Below, piece after piece: positions 26,154-34,387 of a stretch of 64,000 bases of DNA. The notes beneath the pieces were generated by a model, which did no database searches, had not been told where the DNA came from, and worked only from the letters and a program-made list of their open reading frames with translations. The position numbers and the translations under genes were made by a program. Origin of the DNA: Gemmatimonadota bacterium (GTDB lineage: Bacteria; JAAXHH01); assembly GCA_009837395.1 (NCBI GenBank), contig VXTP01000008.1:164753-228752 (forward strand). Direction: 5' to 3'. Position 1 is the stretch's first letter. Every line of letters starts with the position of its first letter.

Positions 26154-27047
26154 ATGCCTTACATTTCCTCCCTCCACGTCTATCCCGTCAAGTCCTGCGC
26201 CGGATACGAGTTGACACGGGCGGAGCTCGACACCCGGGGTATCCGGGACGACCGGTCGTGGATCGTTGTGGGTGAAGGCGGTGGACAGCCTGGACTGCTC
26301 GGACCGTCTGGCTCGTCTGGCACGTCCGGATCATCCGGCCCGCCTGGGTCACGCGCGCCGCTCTCGCCGCTTACCCAGCGTGAAGCACCCGCCCTGGCAC
26401 TCGTCCAGCCTGCTCTTGCTTCGGGCGGACTGGCGCTTTCGGCGCCGGGCATGGAGGACCTGTCGGTACCGCGACTCGAGGAGGGCCCAAACCGGAAGGT
26501 GGACGTGTGGGGAGACCTCTGCGACGGGATCGACCAGGGCGACGACGCGGCGGACTGGTTCAGCACGTACCTGGACGCGTCCTGCCGCCTTTTGAGTTTC
26601 AGCCCGGACTTCGTGCGTCCCGTGGACCCGGACTTCGCCCGGCGACCTGGCGACCAGGTGGGTTTCGCGGACGGATTCCCGCTGCTGGTGATCTCCGAGG
26701 CTTCCCTGGCGGACCTGAACGCGCGGCTCGAGACCCCGCTTCGCATGAACCGCTTCAGGCCCAATGTCGTCGTGGCCGACTGCCCGCCCTACGCGGAGGA
26801 CACGTGGAAGCGCGTCCGCGCGGGGGAGGTGGAAATCGACCTGGTCAAGCCCTGCGGCCGGTGCGCCACGACCCTGGTCGAACAGGAGAGCGGGACGCCG
26901 GGCAAGGAACCGCTGCGCACGCTGGCGACTTACCGCAAGTTCGACCGGCCGGCACCGTCCTTCGGCCATAATGCCGTGCACCGGTCACCCGGCGTGCTCG
27001 AAGCCGGGATGGCCGTTCAGATCCTGGAAATGCGGGACATCGCTTGA
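26154..27047 (+). CDS. MOSC domain protein with a collagen-like insertion
   Basis: 297 residues. An N-terminal MOSC_N beta barrel (LHVYPVKSCAGYELTRAELD, DDRSWIVV) and the MOSC domain (MNRFRPNVVV, AGEVEIDLVKPCGRCATTLV with the conserved cysteine pair) place it with the YcbX/mARC-type molybdenum-cofactor sulfurase C-terminal proteins. Between residues about 43 and 68 there is a Gly-x-x tract (GLLGPSGSSGTSGSSGPPGS). It is encoded by eight 9-base units and sits exactly where the family normally has a short turn before LTQRE. AAAGGA precedes the ATG. The insertion probably forms a flexible loop and suggests a recent repeat expansion. Confidence 0.88.
   Translation: MPYISSLHVYPVKSCAGYELTRAELDTRGIRDDRSWIVVGEGGGQPGLLGPSGSSGTSGSSGPPGSRAPLSPLTQREAPALALVQPALASGGLALSAPGMEDLSVPRLEEGPNRKVDVWGDLCDGIDQGDDAADWFSTYLDASCRLLSFSPDFVRPVDPDFARRPGDQVGFADGFPLLVISEASLADLNARLETPLRMNRFRPNVVVADCPPYAEDTWKRVRAGEVEIDLVKPCGRCATTLVEQESGTPGKEPLRTLATYRKFDRPAPSFGHNAVHRSPGVLEAGMAVQILEMRDIA
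26281..26352 (+). repeat. 9-base-period repeat tract inside the MOSC gene
   Basis: About eight consecutive 9-base units (GGN-NNN-NNN, rich in CCG/TCT/TCC) encode a Gly-x-x tract. The reading frame is preserved throughout. Confidence 0.8.
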
Positions 27048-27069
27048 ATACTACGGAAAGGAAGACGCC

Positions 27070-28521
27070 TTGAGCCAGCGCGTAATCGCCATGCCGGCCG
27101 GCCGGTGCAACCTGGGCTTCGCAAGGATCGACATCACCCCTCCCGCGGGGATCTATCACCGCAGCTGGGGCGCGGCGAAGCATGACGCGTCCACGGGCGT
27201 GCACCGGGAGCTGACCGCCTCCGCGCTGGTGTTCGCGGACCCCGGGTCCGGGGAGGAACACGCCCTCGTCGCCCTCGAACTGGGCTGGCTTCAGGCCGGC
27301 GACCTGCAGCGTCTTTCGGATACCGTTTCGGCTGGAACCGGCCTGCCGCCCGAACGGGTCGTCATCACCTTCTCCCATACCCACGCCGCGGGCAATTACG
27401 ATCCGGACCGCCTGGAGCACGAGGGCGGCGCGCTGATCCCGGGATACCTGGACGGTCTCGGCAAGGGGCTTGCCGGCCTCGTGGATGACGCCAGGGACGC
27501 CGTGCATCCGGTCGACCTGGCCTTCGGATTCGGACGGTGCGACCTGGCGTACAACCGCGACTACTGGGACGACGAAAACCGGCTGTACGCCGTTGGGTCC
27601 AACCCGGGCCGGGCCGCCGACGACACGGTCGTGGTCACCCGCGTGAGCGACCGGGAAGGCCGGCTGGTCGCCACCCTCGTCAACTACAGCTGCCACCCGA
27701 CGACCCTGGCCTGGGACAATACGCTCATCAGTCCCGACTACCCAGGCGCCATGCGGGAAGTCGTGGAGCGGGAAACCGGCGCGCCCTGCGTGTTCCTGCT
27801 GGGCGCGAGCGGGGATCTCGGACCGCGGTACGGGTTCGTGGGCGAAACGGAGGCGGCGGACCGGAACGGCCTTCAACTGGGCTATGCCGCGCTTTCGGCC
27901 CTGCAGGGCCTGCTGCCCGACGGGACCGAGCTGCGCTACGACGGCCCCGTGGTTTCGGGCGCCACCATCGGGGTCTGGCGTCAACGCCCCATGGATGCCG
28001 GGCGCGCGCAAGGGCTCCAAGCCTTCGACTCTGCCGCGATGACCCTGGACCTGCCCATAATGGACCTGCCCGGGCAGACGGAACTCGACGAGCAACTCGC
28101 CGAATGGACGTCCCGCGAAGAGGCCGCCCGGCAGGATGGGCAGGACAGGGAAGCCGCCGACTGCCGCGCGCACATCGAACGGGTCCGGCGGGCCATGCGG
28201 CGCATCGAAAGCATCCCGCCGGACAGCCAGTCCGTCCCCTACGACGTCACGCTCTGGCGCATCGGCGAAGGCGTCCTCGTGATGGTAAGCGGCGAACCGT
28301 ACAGTGTGCTTCAGCGTGAACTCAGGGCACGCTTTCCGGCGACCGCCATCGTCGTGGTCGTCCTGTGCAACCAGAACCTGGGTACGGGCGGCTATCTGCT
28401 GCCCGCGGACGACTACGGCAAAGGGCTCTACCAGGAAGAGGCGGCGGCCGTCGGCCCGGGCGGACTCGAAGCGGTGATCGCCGCCATCGAACGCCAGCTA
28501 GCGGTCTGGGGCCTGAACTAG
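27070..28521 (+). CDS. Neutral/alkaline ceramidase-like hydrolase (N-terminal domain type)
   Basis: 483 residues from a TTG at 27070 with GGAAG five bases upstream; the ATG at 27091 (476 residues) is the alternative. Matches the neutral/alkaline non-lysosomal ceramidase N-terminal domain. GFARIDITPPAGIYHRSWG is at the start, the zinc-binding histidines are in ITFSHTHAAGNYDPD, and the second metal histidine is in VNYSCHPTTLAWDN. FLLGASGDLGPRY is also present. Ceramidases cleave ceramide to sphingosine and fatty acid; many bacterial relatives have unknown amide substrates. No signal peptide is seen, unlike secreted ceramidases. 22 bases after the MOSC gene. Confidence 0.8.
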   Translation: MSQRVIAMPAGRCNLGFARIDITPPAGIYHRSWGAAKHDASTGVHRELTASALVFADPGSGEEHALVALELGWLQAGDLQRLSDTVSAGTGLPPERVVITFSHTHAAGNYDPDRLEHEGGALIPGYLDGLGKGLAGLVDDARDAVHPVDLAFGFGRCDLAYNRDYWDDENRLYAVGSNPGRAADDTVVVTRVSDREGRLVATLVNYSCHPTTLAWDNTLISPDYPGAMREVVERETGAPCVFLLGASGDLGPRYGFVGETEAADRNGLQLGYAALSALQGLLPDGTELRYDGPVVSGATIGVWRQRPMDAGRAQGLQAFDSAAMTLDLPIMDLPGQTELDEQLAEWTSREEAARQDGQDREAADCRAHIERVRRAMRRIESIPPDSQSVPYDVTLWRIGEGVLVMVSGEPYSVLQRELRARFPATAIVVVVLCNQNLGTGGYLLPADDYGKGLYQEEAAAVGPGGLEAVIAAIERQLAVWGLN

Positions 28522-28542
28522 CTAAAAGACAGGAGCGAAAAC

Positions 28543-29640
28543 ATGTCGGCAGGCAATATACGCATCGGGCTCATCGGACTCGGATCGGTCTGCGAATTCG
28601 TGCATTACCCGGGGTTCTCCCGCATTCCGGGCGTGGAGATCGCCGCCCTGTGCGAGGTGGACGAAGACCTGCTGGCCCGCAGGCAGGCACAGTGGGGCGT
28701 CGCGGCCGGTTTCACGGACGTGGACCGGTTCCTGGCCGCTGTCAGGCCGGACGCCGTGACCGTTGCCGTGCCGAACGTGTACCACCGCGATATCGTGCTC
28801 AAGGCCGTCGCCGCGGGCTGTCACGTGCTGTGCGAGAAACCCATCGGCATGACCGTCGCGGAGACCGTCGACATGTACGAGTCCGCCCGGGACGCCGGCG
28901 TTCGGCACATGACCGCCTTTACCTACCGGTTCGTGCCCGGCATGCGCTACCTGAAGCACCTGGTCGACGAAGGCCAACTCGGCGAGATACGCCACGCGCG
29001 CTTCCAGCGTCTCCAGGACTGGGGCGAGCATTCCGTCGGATGGCGCCAGTACCGGCGCATGGCGGCGACGGGAGAACTCGGCGACATGGGCATACACCGC
29101 ATCGACTTCGCCGAGGACCTGCTCGGTCCGATCCGGTCGGTGTGCGCGTCGCTCAAGCAGGTCGTTCCCCGGGACCACACGGAGGAGGGGCGGCCCTGCG
29201 AGCCGCAGGACGTGGAGGACTGGGTCGCCTGGATCGCCGAGTTCGAATCGGGGACCACGGGCGTGTTCGAGATGGGTAAACTGACCAAGGGCCACGGGCC
29301 CGCCGGCGACCATGACCTCTGCGAGTTGAACGGGAGCGAAGGCTCCGCCGCCTACCGGCTTCACACCCCCTTTGCCATCCAGGCCGGACCGCGGCGGGAG
29401 AAATACCGGCGGCGCAGCGTCCCGAAGCGCTTCCTCGCCCTGCCCGGTTCCCCCCGCGACCCGAAAGAAGGCGACCCCGCCCAGACCTTTCGCTTCGACC
29501 AGGCCTGGGAGTTCGTCTGCGCAATACGCGAGGGACGGGACTGCGTGCCTTCCTTTTACCACGGCATGCGCGCCCAGGTCGTGGCGGAATCCATCATCGA
29601 GGCGGCGGCATCCCGGAAGTGGGTGGACGTGCCGGGGTGA
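28543..29640 (+). CDS. Gfo/Idh/MocA family oxidoreductase
   Basis: 365 residues. N-terminal Rossmann fold (RIGLIGLGSVCEFVHYPGFSRIPGVEIAALCEVD) followed by the family signature HVLCEKPIGMTVAET, where the lysine is catalytic. GELGDMGIHRIDFAEDLLG carries the conserved histidine. The C-terminal domain is an alpha/beta sugar-binding unit. The family oxidises or isomerises sugars, inositols and related polyols with NAD(P). AGGAG precedes the ATG, 21 bases after the ceramidase-like gene. Substrate unknown. Confidence 0.9.
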   Translation: MSAGNIRIGLIGLGSVCEFVHYPGFSRIPGVEIAALCEVDEDLLARRQAQWGVAAGFTDVDRFLAAVRPDAVTVAVPNVYHRDIVLKAVAAGCHVLCEKPIGMTVAETVDMYESARDAGVRHMTAFTYRFVPGMRYLKHLVDEGQLGEIRHARFQRLQDWGEHSVGWRQYRRMAATGELGDMGIHRIDFAEDLLGPIRSVCASLKQVVPRDHTEEGRPCEPQDVEDWVAWIAEFESGTTGVFEMGKLTKGHGPAGDHDLCELNGSEGSAAYRLHTPFAIQAGPRREKYRRRSVPKRFLALPGSPRDPKEGDPAQTFRFDQAWEFVCAIREGRDCVPSFYHGMRAQVVAESIIEAAASRKWVDVPG

Positions 29641-29802
29641 CTTAATCCCAGCCCACCACGGCTCCTTCCGCCTTAAACCGCCCACCACCGAATTTTCATT
29701 TTACCGTCATAGATTCGTCATACACCTCCGTTATATTACGACCGGTTGAAATTCAGTTGTCCTGACGGGGTAAAAGGTGGAGATTGGCATGAAGGAGAAA
29801 AC

Positions 29803-30741
29803 GTGAGAAAGCTCAGCTACCTGCTCATCGCAACGCTGCTGACGATTCCGGCCGGACCGTCCCGGGCCGGTGTCGGGCAGGCCGGCGGCCTGTTCCTGCA
29901 GATCGCCCCCGACGCGCGGTCCACGGCCATGGGCGAGACCGGCGTCGCCCACGCCCGGGGCGCCCAGGTCCCCGCGTGGAATCCGGGCGGACTGGGATTC
30001 CTCGAGTACAGCGGGGTGGCGGGGACCTATTTCAAATGGCTGCCCTACCTGGCGGACGATCTCTATTACCTGCACTTCTCCTACGTGCTTCCGGTTGAAG
30101 GCATCGGGACCTTCGGCGTCAGTGTGCCTTATCTTTCGCTGGGTGAACAACAGCGGGTGAGCGCGACAGGGGACAACCAGGGGACGTTCAAGAGTTCGGA
30201 CATGGCATTGTCCCTCTCGTACGGCGCCCTGATCAACGACCGCCTGGGGGTCGGTTCCAATCTGAAGATCATCCGGAGCGCCCTGTCCGACGAAGACGAC
30301 GGGGTGGGCACGAGCTTCGCCCTGGATGTCGGCGTGACCGCCCGCGTCATGCCCCGGTTCACCGTGGCCGGCGTCCTTCAGAACCTGGGGACGGAAATCA
30401 AGTACACGGACTCGAACCAGGGAGACCCGCTTTCCCGGAACCTGAAGGTGGGCGCCGCACTCACGGCGCTCGAAGACGAGTCGAACAGCCTGCTGCTTGC
30501 CGTCGACCTCAACCGCATGCTGATTGAAGACGGCGGGAACATCCTGAACGTCGGGCTGGAGTACTGGTACCAGGATCTGATCGCGCTGCGGACGGGGTAT
30601 GTGCACGACGGGGACGGCGATGTGAAAACGCCCACGTTCGGCGGCGGCCTGCAGTGGAATATGTACCGCATCGACTTCAGCTACACCACGAGTTCGACGC
30701 TGCAGGACATCACCAAGTTCACCATTTCCGCCAGGTTTTAG
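29803..30741 (+). CDS. PorV/PorQ family outer-membrane protein
   Basis: 312 residues from the GTG at 29803, which has AAGGAG six bases upstream and begins the signal peptide (KLSYLLIATLLTIPAGPSRA). The mature N-terminus GVGQAGGLFLQIAPDARSTAMGETGVA and the aspartate/glycine turn NPGGLGFLE are typical of PorV/PorQ-like beta barrels of the FadL fold. About 14 amphipathic strands end in FTISARF with a terminal aromatic residue, as for outer-membrane barrels. In Bacteroidota PorV works with the type IX secretion system; no other T9SS gene is visible in this window, so that link is not shown. Confidence 0.88.
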   Translation: MRKLSYLLIATLLTIPAGPSRAGVGQAGGLFLQIAPDARSTAMGETGVAHARGAQVPAWNPGGLGFLEYSGVAGTYFKWLPYLADDLYYLHFSYVLPVEGIGTFGVSVPYLSLGEQQRVSATGDNQGTFKSSDMALSLSYGALINDRLGVGSNLKIIRSALSDEDDGVGTSFALDVGVTARVMPRFTVAGVLQNLGTEIKYTDSNQGDPLSRNLKVGAALTALEDESNSLLLAVDLNRMLIEDGGNILNVGLEYWYQDLIALRTGYVHDGDGDVKTPTFGGGLQWNMYRIDFSYTTSSTLQDITKFTISARF

Positions 30742-30785
30742 GACAAGGAAGGCAGAGATCCGATGGTCGAACAGGGCAGGATCGG

Positions 30786-30805
30786 CCGGGTAAACGGTTA
30801 CCCGG
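30786..30805. terminator. Hairpin shared by convergent gene ends
   Basis: CCGGGTAA (30786-30793), loop ACGG, TTACCCGG (30798-30805): an 8-base-pair perfect stem between the PorV-like gene and the glutaminyl cyclase. Its right arm includes the stop codon of the cyclase. No T-run follows on either strand, so it may act with Rho or only protect the 3' ends. Confidence 0.5.
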
Positions 30806-31667
30806 AGGGGTCCTGTTTTTCGACCAGCCGGATCTCGAAGAGCCGGGGCCACCACTTCCCGGTGACGAACAGCCGGTCCGCCGCGGCATCGTAGGCGATG
30901 CCGTTGAGCACGTCCACCGTGCCGACCGTTTCATCAAGTCCCGCCGATTCCAGCAGTCCCTCCAGGTCGATCCACCCCGTGACCCGGCCCGTTTCGGGAT
31001 CGATGCGGGCGATGCGGTCCTCCTGCCAGATATTGGCGTAGACCTCGCCCTTCACGTACTCCAGTTCGTTCAGGTTGAGCACCGGGCCGTCCCCGCCCCG
31101 CACGACCACCCGGCCGGTCTCCGCGAAGGTCACCTTGTCGCGGAAGTACAGGTTGGATGAGCCGTCGGTCATGATGAACCGGGCGCCGTCGTAGGTGATG
31201 CCCCATCCCTCGCCGGGATAGGACACGCTCCGCAACAGCTCGAAGCTTTCCCGGTCGTAGATGAACCCGACACCCGATTTCCAGGTGAGCTGGATGATCT
31301 TACCGTCGTAGAGGGCAAGCCCCTCCCCGAAGATCGTCGCGGAAAGCCGGCGGACCCGTTCCACCGCGCCGGTCTGCAGCGCCACCTGGCGCAGGGAGGA
31401 CTGGCCGTAGTTTCCGGTACTCTCGTACAGCGTTTCGCCCGTGATCGCCAGACCCTGGGTGAAGGCGCCCGTATCGTGGGGGAACGACTGGACCACCTCG
31501 TAGGTATAGGACTTCGCCGCGACCGCCGTGGTGTCGTTCCCCGCCTGCGTATCGGTGGGGCTGGTGCTCGAATTGGTCGGTTCGGTACAGGCGGCGAGGC
31601 CGGACAGCGCCGCGAGGCCGGTCAGGGCCGCGAGGCTGACCAGGACGGCGATCAGGTTCCGCTTCAT
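30798..31667 (-). CDS. Glutaminyl-peptide cyclotransferase, lipoprotein
   Basis: 289 residues. Lipobox at LSGLAAC (cysteine about residue 27), then a Ser/Thr linker and a five-bladed beta-propeller of the plant/bacterial QC type. Family motifs visible: GAFTQGLAITGETLYESTGNYGQSSLR, FGEGLALYDGKIIQLTW, GWGITYDGARFIMTDGSSNL, LNLNELEYVKGEVYANIWQ. Converts N-terminal glutamine of proteins to pyroglutamate in the periplasm. The signal peptide itself is a repeat (LAALTG, LAALSG, LAAC; two 18-base units and a part). Its ATG overlaps the GNAT stop by 4 bases. Confidence 0.92.
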   Translation of the reverse strand: MKRNLIAVLVSLAALTGLAALSGLAACTEPTNSSTSPTDTQAGNDTTAVAAKSYTYEVVQSFPHDTGAFTQGLAITGETLYESTGNYGQSSLRQVALQTGAVERVRRLSATIFGEGLALYDGKIIQLTWKSGVGFIYDRESFELLRSVSYPGEGWGITYDGARFIMTDGSSNLYFRDKVTFAETGRVVVRGGDGPVLNLNELEYVKGEVYANIWQEDRIARIDPETGRVTGWIDLEGLLESAGLDETVGTVDVLNGIAYDAAADRLFVTGKWWPRLFEIRLVEKQDPSG

Positions 31668-32164
31668 GAGTCAGGTTCCTGCAATTTCCGGTACATGATG
31701 TGTACATCCACGAGGCCGTGCTCGGGATGGTCGAAGGCGGCCGGTACGGTGCCGACGATCGAGAACCCCAGGTCCCGCCAGAGCGCGACGGCCCGGTGGT
31801 TCGTGCCGACGACCATGTTGAACTGCATGGACAGGAACCCCGCGCTGCGCGCCTCTTCGAGGGCGTGGATGCCCATGGCCCGTCCCACGCCGCGGCCCTG
31901 GATGTCCGGATCGACCATGAACCCCGCGTTCGCCACGTGGGCGCCCTGTCCCGGCTGGTTGGGCCGGATAAAGTAGGTACCCACCACCTCGCGGCCGTCC
32001 AGCGCGACGTAGGTCCGGTTCGGCGGCGCCATCCACAGCGCGCGGGCCTGGTCCCTGTCCGTGTCGGGCGGATAGGGATAGGTGTCGGCCGACCGGACGA
32101 CCCGGTGAAAGATGGACCAGATGGCATCGAAGTCGTCTTCGCCGGCCCGGCGTATCCGGATCAT
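31664..32164 (-). CDS. GNAT family N-acetyltransferase
   Basis: 166 residues from the ATG at 32164 (MIRIRRAGEDDFDAIWSIF); an upstream extension of 116 residues in the same frame is antisense/out-of-frame noise within the ankyrin gene. The acetyl-CoA loop is QGRGVGRAMG following FMVDPDI. A C-terminal ALWRDLGFSIVGTVP closes the fold. Both ends overlap neighbours by 4 bases (ankyrin gene upstream, glutaminyl cyclase downstream). Substrate unknown. Confidence 0.88.
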   Translation of the reverse strand: MIRIRRAGEDDFDAIWSIFHRVVRSADTYPYPPDTDRDQARALWMAPPNRTYVALDGREVVGTYFIRPNQPGQGAHVANAGFMVDPDIQGRGVGRAMGIHALEEARSAGFLSMQFNMVVGTNHRAVALWRDLGFSIVGTVPAAFDHPEHGLVDVHIMYRKLQEPDS

Positions 32165-33228
32165 CCGCGCCCTTTCTCCAGGAGCATGGATTCGATGGCC
32201 TTCCTCTTCTTCTCGCGGGCGATGTCCAGCGCCGTAGCGCCGTCCCGGTCCGGGATCGACGGGTCGGCGCCCTGGTCGAGCAGGTAGGTGACGAATACCT
32301 TCCCGGCGCCGCGGACGGCGGCCCAGTGCAGCGCGGTGCGTCCGCGGTGATCGTCGACGGCGTTGACGTTGGCGCCACGGTCGACCAGGAAACGGGCCAT
32401 GTTGTACGAGCCGTACTGCACCAGCTCGCTCAGGGTGTCGTCCACCGCGGGATGCCGGATGTCCGCCCCGGCCTTCAGCAGCATTTCCACCGAATCGTAA
32501 TCCACGCTCCACAGGGCGTTGACCAGACCGGGATCGGGTTTCGCGCCGGCGTCCAGCATGGCCTGCATCATGGCCGGGTTGCCGATGGCGGAGGTCAGCG
32601 GCGGCGGAGGCCGGTTGACCTCGGCGCCCCGCTGCAGGAGCAACACGACGATCGCCTCAAGGCGGGCGGCGACCGCCGCGTCGTCCCGTCCCGCGCCGGA
32701 AGCCGCGGCGTAGTTCAGGGGACGCCACCGGTTCTCGTCCACCGCGTCGACCAGGCCTTCGTCCCCGTCCAGGAGCGCCCGGACGCGGTCCAACTCGCCC
32801 AGGGCCACGCTGGTGAATATATCCCAGTCCTCGATGTATTCGCGGAGCACCGGCAGGAACTGGATCTCCCCGCCCACGGCGGCGAGACACGGCGCCGTCA
32901 TGCGGCCGTGGCCGCCCCGCAGGTCGATGCGCGCACCGAGTTCGAGGAGGGCGCGCACGGTGTCCACGTGGTGCGGGCCCTTGGGAATCGTCTTCTTGTG
33001 CTCCAGCACGCGATGCAGCGGACGGTGCCGATGGTTGTTGCGGCTGATCACGTTGGGATCGGCGCCGTGTTCGACCAGCATCCTGACGATCTCCGTACTC
33101 CCCGTGAATGCGGCCGTCATGATCGGCTGCCAGTGCCGGGCGGACTCCGGATCTTCCTTCAGCAGGGCTTTCGTAGCGTCCAGGTCGCCGGACCACGCCG
33201 CGCTCGTCAGTTGCTTTTCCAGGGCCAT
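32161..33228 (-). CDS. Ankyrin-repeat protein
   Basis: 355 residues, almost entirely ankyrin repeats. Typical turns: EIVRMLVEHGADPNVISRNN, DTVRALLELGARIDLRGGHG, VLLLQRGAEVNRPPPP, MLLKAGADIRHPAVDD, RFLVDRGANVNAVDDHRGRTALHWA, YLLDQGADPSIPDRDGATALDIA. About eight repeats with one longer irregular section near residues 120-180. No signal peptide, so cytosolic protein-protein interaction is likely. Shares a 4-base overlap with the GNAT gene. Confidence 0.9.
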   Translation of the reverse strand: MALEKQLTSAAWSGDLDATKALLKEDPESARHWQPIMTAAFTGSTEIVRMLVEHGADPNVISRNNHRHRPLHRVLEHKKTIPKGPHHVDTVRALLELGARIDLRGGHGRMTAPCLAAVGGEIQFLPVLREYIEDWDIFTSVALGELDRVRALLDGDEGLVDAVDENRWRPLNYAAASGAGRDDAAVAARLEAIVVLLLQRGAEVNRPPPPLTSAIGNPAMMQAMLDAGAKPDPGLVNALWSVDYDSVEMLLKAGADIRHPAVDDTLSELVQYGSYNMARFLVDRGANVNAVDDHRGRTALHWAAVRGAGKVFVTYLLDQGADPSIPDRDGATALDIAREKKRKAIESMLLEKGRG

Positions 33229-33278
33229 GGACCTCGTCCTCTGTTTCCTCGATGCCTTACGACCATTCTAAGGTCACC

Positions 33279-34331
33279 TTACGGCCACCTAACGGCCACC
33301 TTGATCACTTCGTCCGGCGCGTGCCGCATCTTGCCATACGCTTCCGGCAATTCGTCGGGCGTCACGACGGGATCGGGCAGGCCGTGCGGATGGAGCGTCC
33401 CTTCCCGGAAAAGGCGGACCAGGGTTTCGAAGATCCGGTCTTCTTCCCAGAACAGGTTGCGCTGCGGCCGGCTGCAGGCCCGCGCCGAGACGATGTCGAT
33501 CTGGTTGAAGTGAAACTCCTCGCCCAGGTAAAGTCCCTTCGCGTCCCCCAGGTAGAAGGCCAGGGGCACCACCCGCCCCGCGTACCGGGTGGCCCGGATC
33601 GCCTGGTTGAGCGCGTGGTAGCTCCCGCTGGCCTCGATGGCGACATCCGCGCCGTGTTCCAGCCAATCGCGGGACGCCATGCCGAAATCGCCGACCTCCT
33701 TCGGATCGACCGCCATGGTCGCGCCGTGCAGCCGGGCCAGTTCGCGCCGGCGGTCGATCGGGTCCACCGCCACCACGTCGACCGCGCCGGACAGCCGGGC
33801 CAACTGGACGGTGAAGAGCCCGATGGCGCCCATGCCGAAGACGATGACCCGCTCGCCGATCCGCACCTGTCCGTCCCGTACGGCCGCCAGGGCGAAGTCG
33901 GCGGGATCCATGCAGCAGGCGGCCTCTTCGGTGAATCCGGGAAGCAGCGGCTTGAAGTGACGGCCCTGGTGAACCGGCCTGAACCCGCCGTAGCCGTATA
34001 CCCGGTCGCCTTCCTTCACGTCTTCGACTTCGCTGCCGGCGGCCATGACCATACCCACGGTCGTATTGCCCACGGGCTTCCAGGCCGTCGGGTCGTAAGA
34101 ATGGGTCCGCGACCGGTCGAAGACCCGTCCGTCCGGGTCCATGGGCACGCTGCAATAGATGGATTCTCCCGTGATCTCGCCCTTCTCCGTCCCGTGTTTC
34201 GCCGCGGTGAGTTCGCTGCGGACACGGACTTCGTCGGGACCGAGATCGTCCAGCGTATAGGATTCCCAACGGGGTTCGAAGGCGTTGTTGCAGACGAGTT
34301 GCCGCAGCTCGATGCCATCCACGGTGGCCAT
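33279..34331 (-). CDS. Medium-chain dehydrogenase/reductase (alcohol dehydrogenase-like)
   Basis: 350 residues. The C-terminal Rossmann fold is clear (RVIVFGMGAIGLFTVQLARLSGAVDVVAVDPIDRRRELARLHGA). The N-terminal GroES-like domain is present (GDRVYGYGGFRPVHQG). The catalytic-zinc motif GHE of classical alcohol dehydrogenases and the four-cysteine structural zinc lobe are not visible, so it may be zinc-independent. Such MDR proteins in related genomes sit with sugar-metabolism genes. Here it lies just downstream of the GH32 gene (56 bases). Confidence 0.85.
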   Translation of the reverse strand: MATVDGIELRQLVCNNAFEPRWESYTLDDLGPDEVRVRSELTAAKHGTEKGEITGESIYCSVPMDPDGRVFDRSRTHSYDPTAWKPVGNTTVGMVMAAGSEVEDVKEGDRVYGYGGFRPVHQGRHFKPLLPGFTEEAACCMDPADFALAAVRDGQVRIGERVIVFGMGAIGLFTVQLARLSGAVDVVAVDPIDRRRELARLHGATMAVDPKEVGDFGMASRDWLEHGADVAIEASGSYHALNQAIRATRYAGRVVPLAFYLGDAKGLYLGEEFHFNQIDIVSARACSRPQRNLFWEEDRIFETLVRLFREGTLHPHGLPDPVVTPDELPEAYGKMRHAPDEVIKVAVRWP

Positions 34332-34387
34332 GCTTCCTCCATATCTGCCGGCCTGGTGCCGAACCGTCCTCCGGTGCTACGGGTGGT

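Noticed and set aside
29803..30741. PorV-like protein as proof of a type IX secretion system.
   Set aside because: No other T9SS component is visible, and the family is broad.
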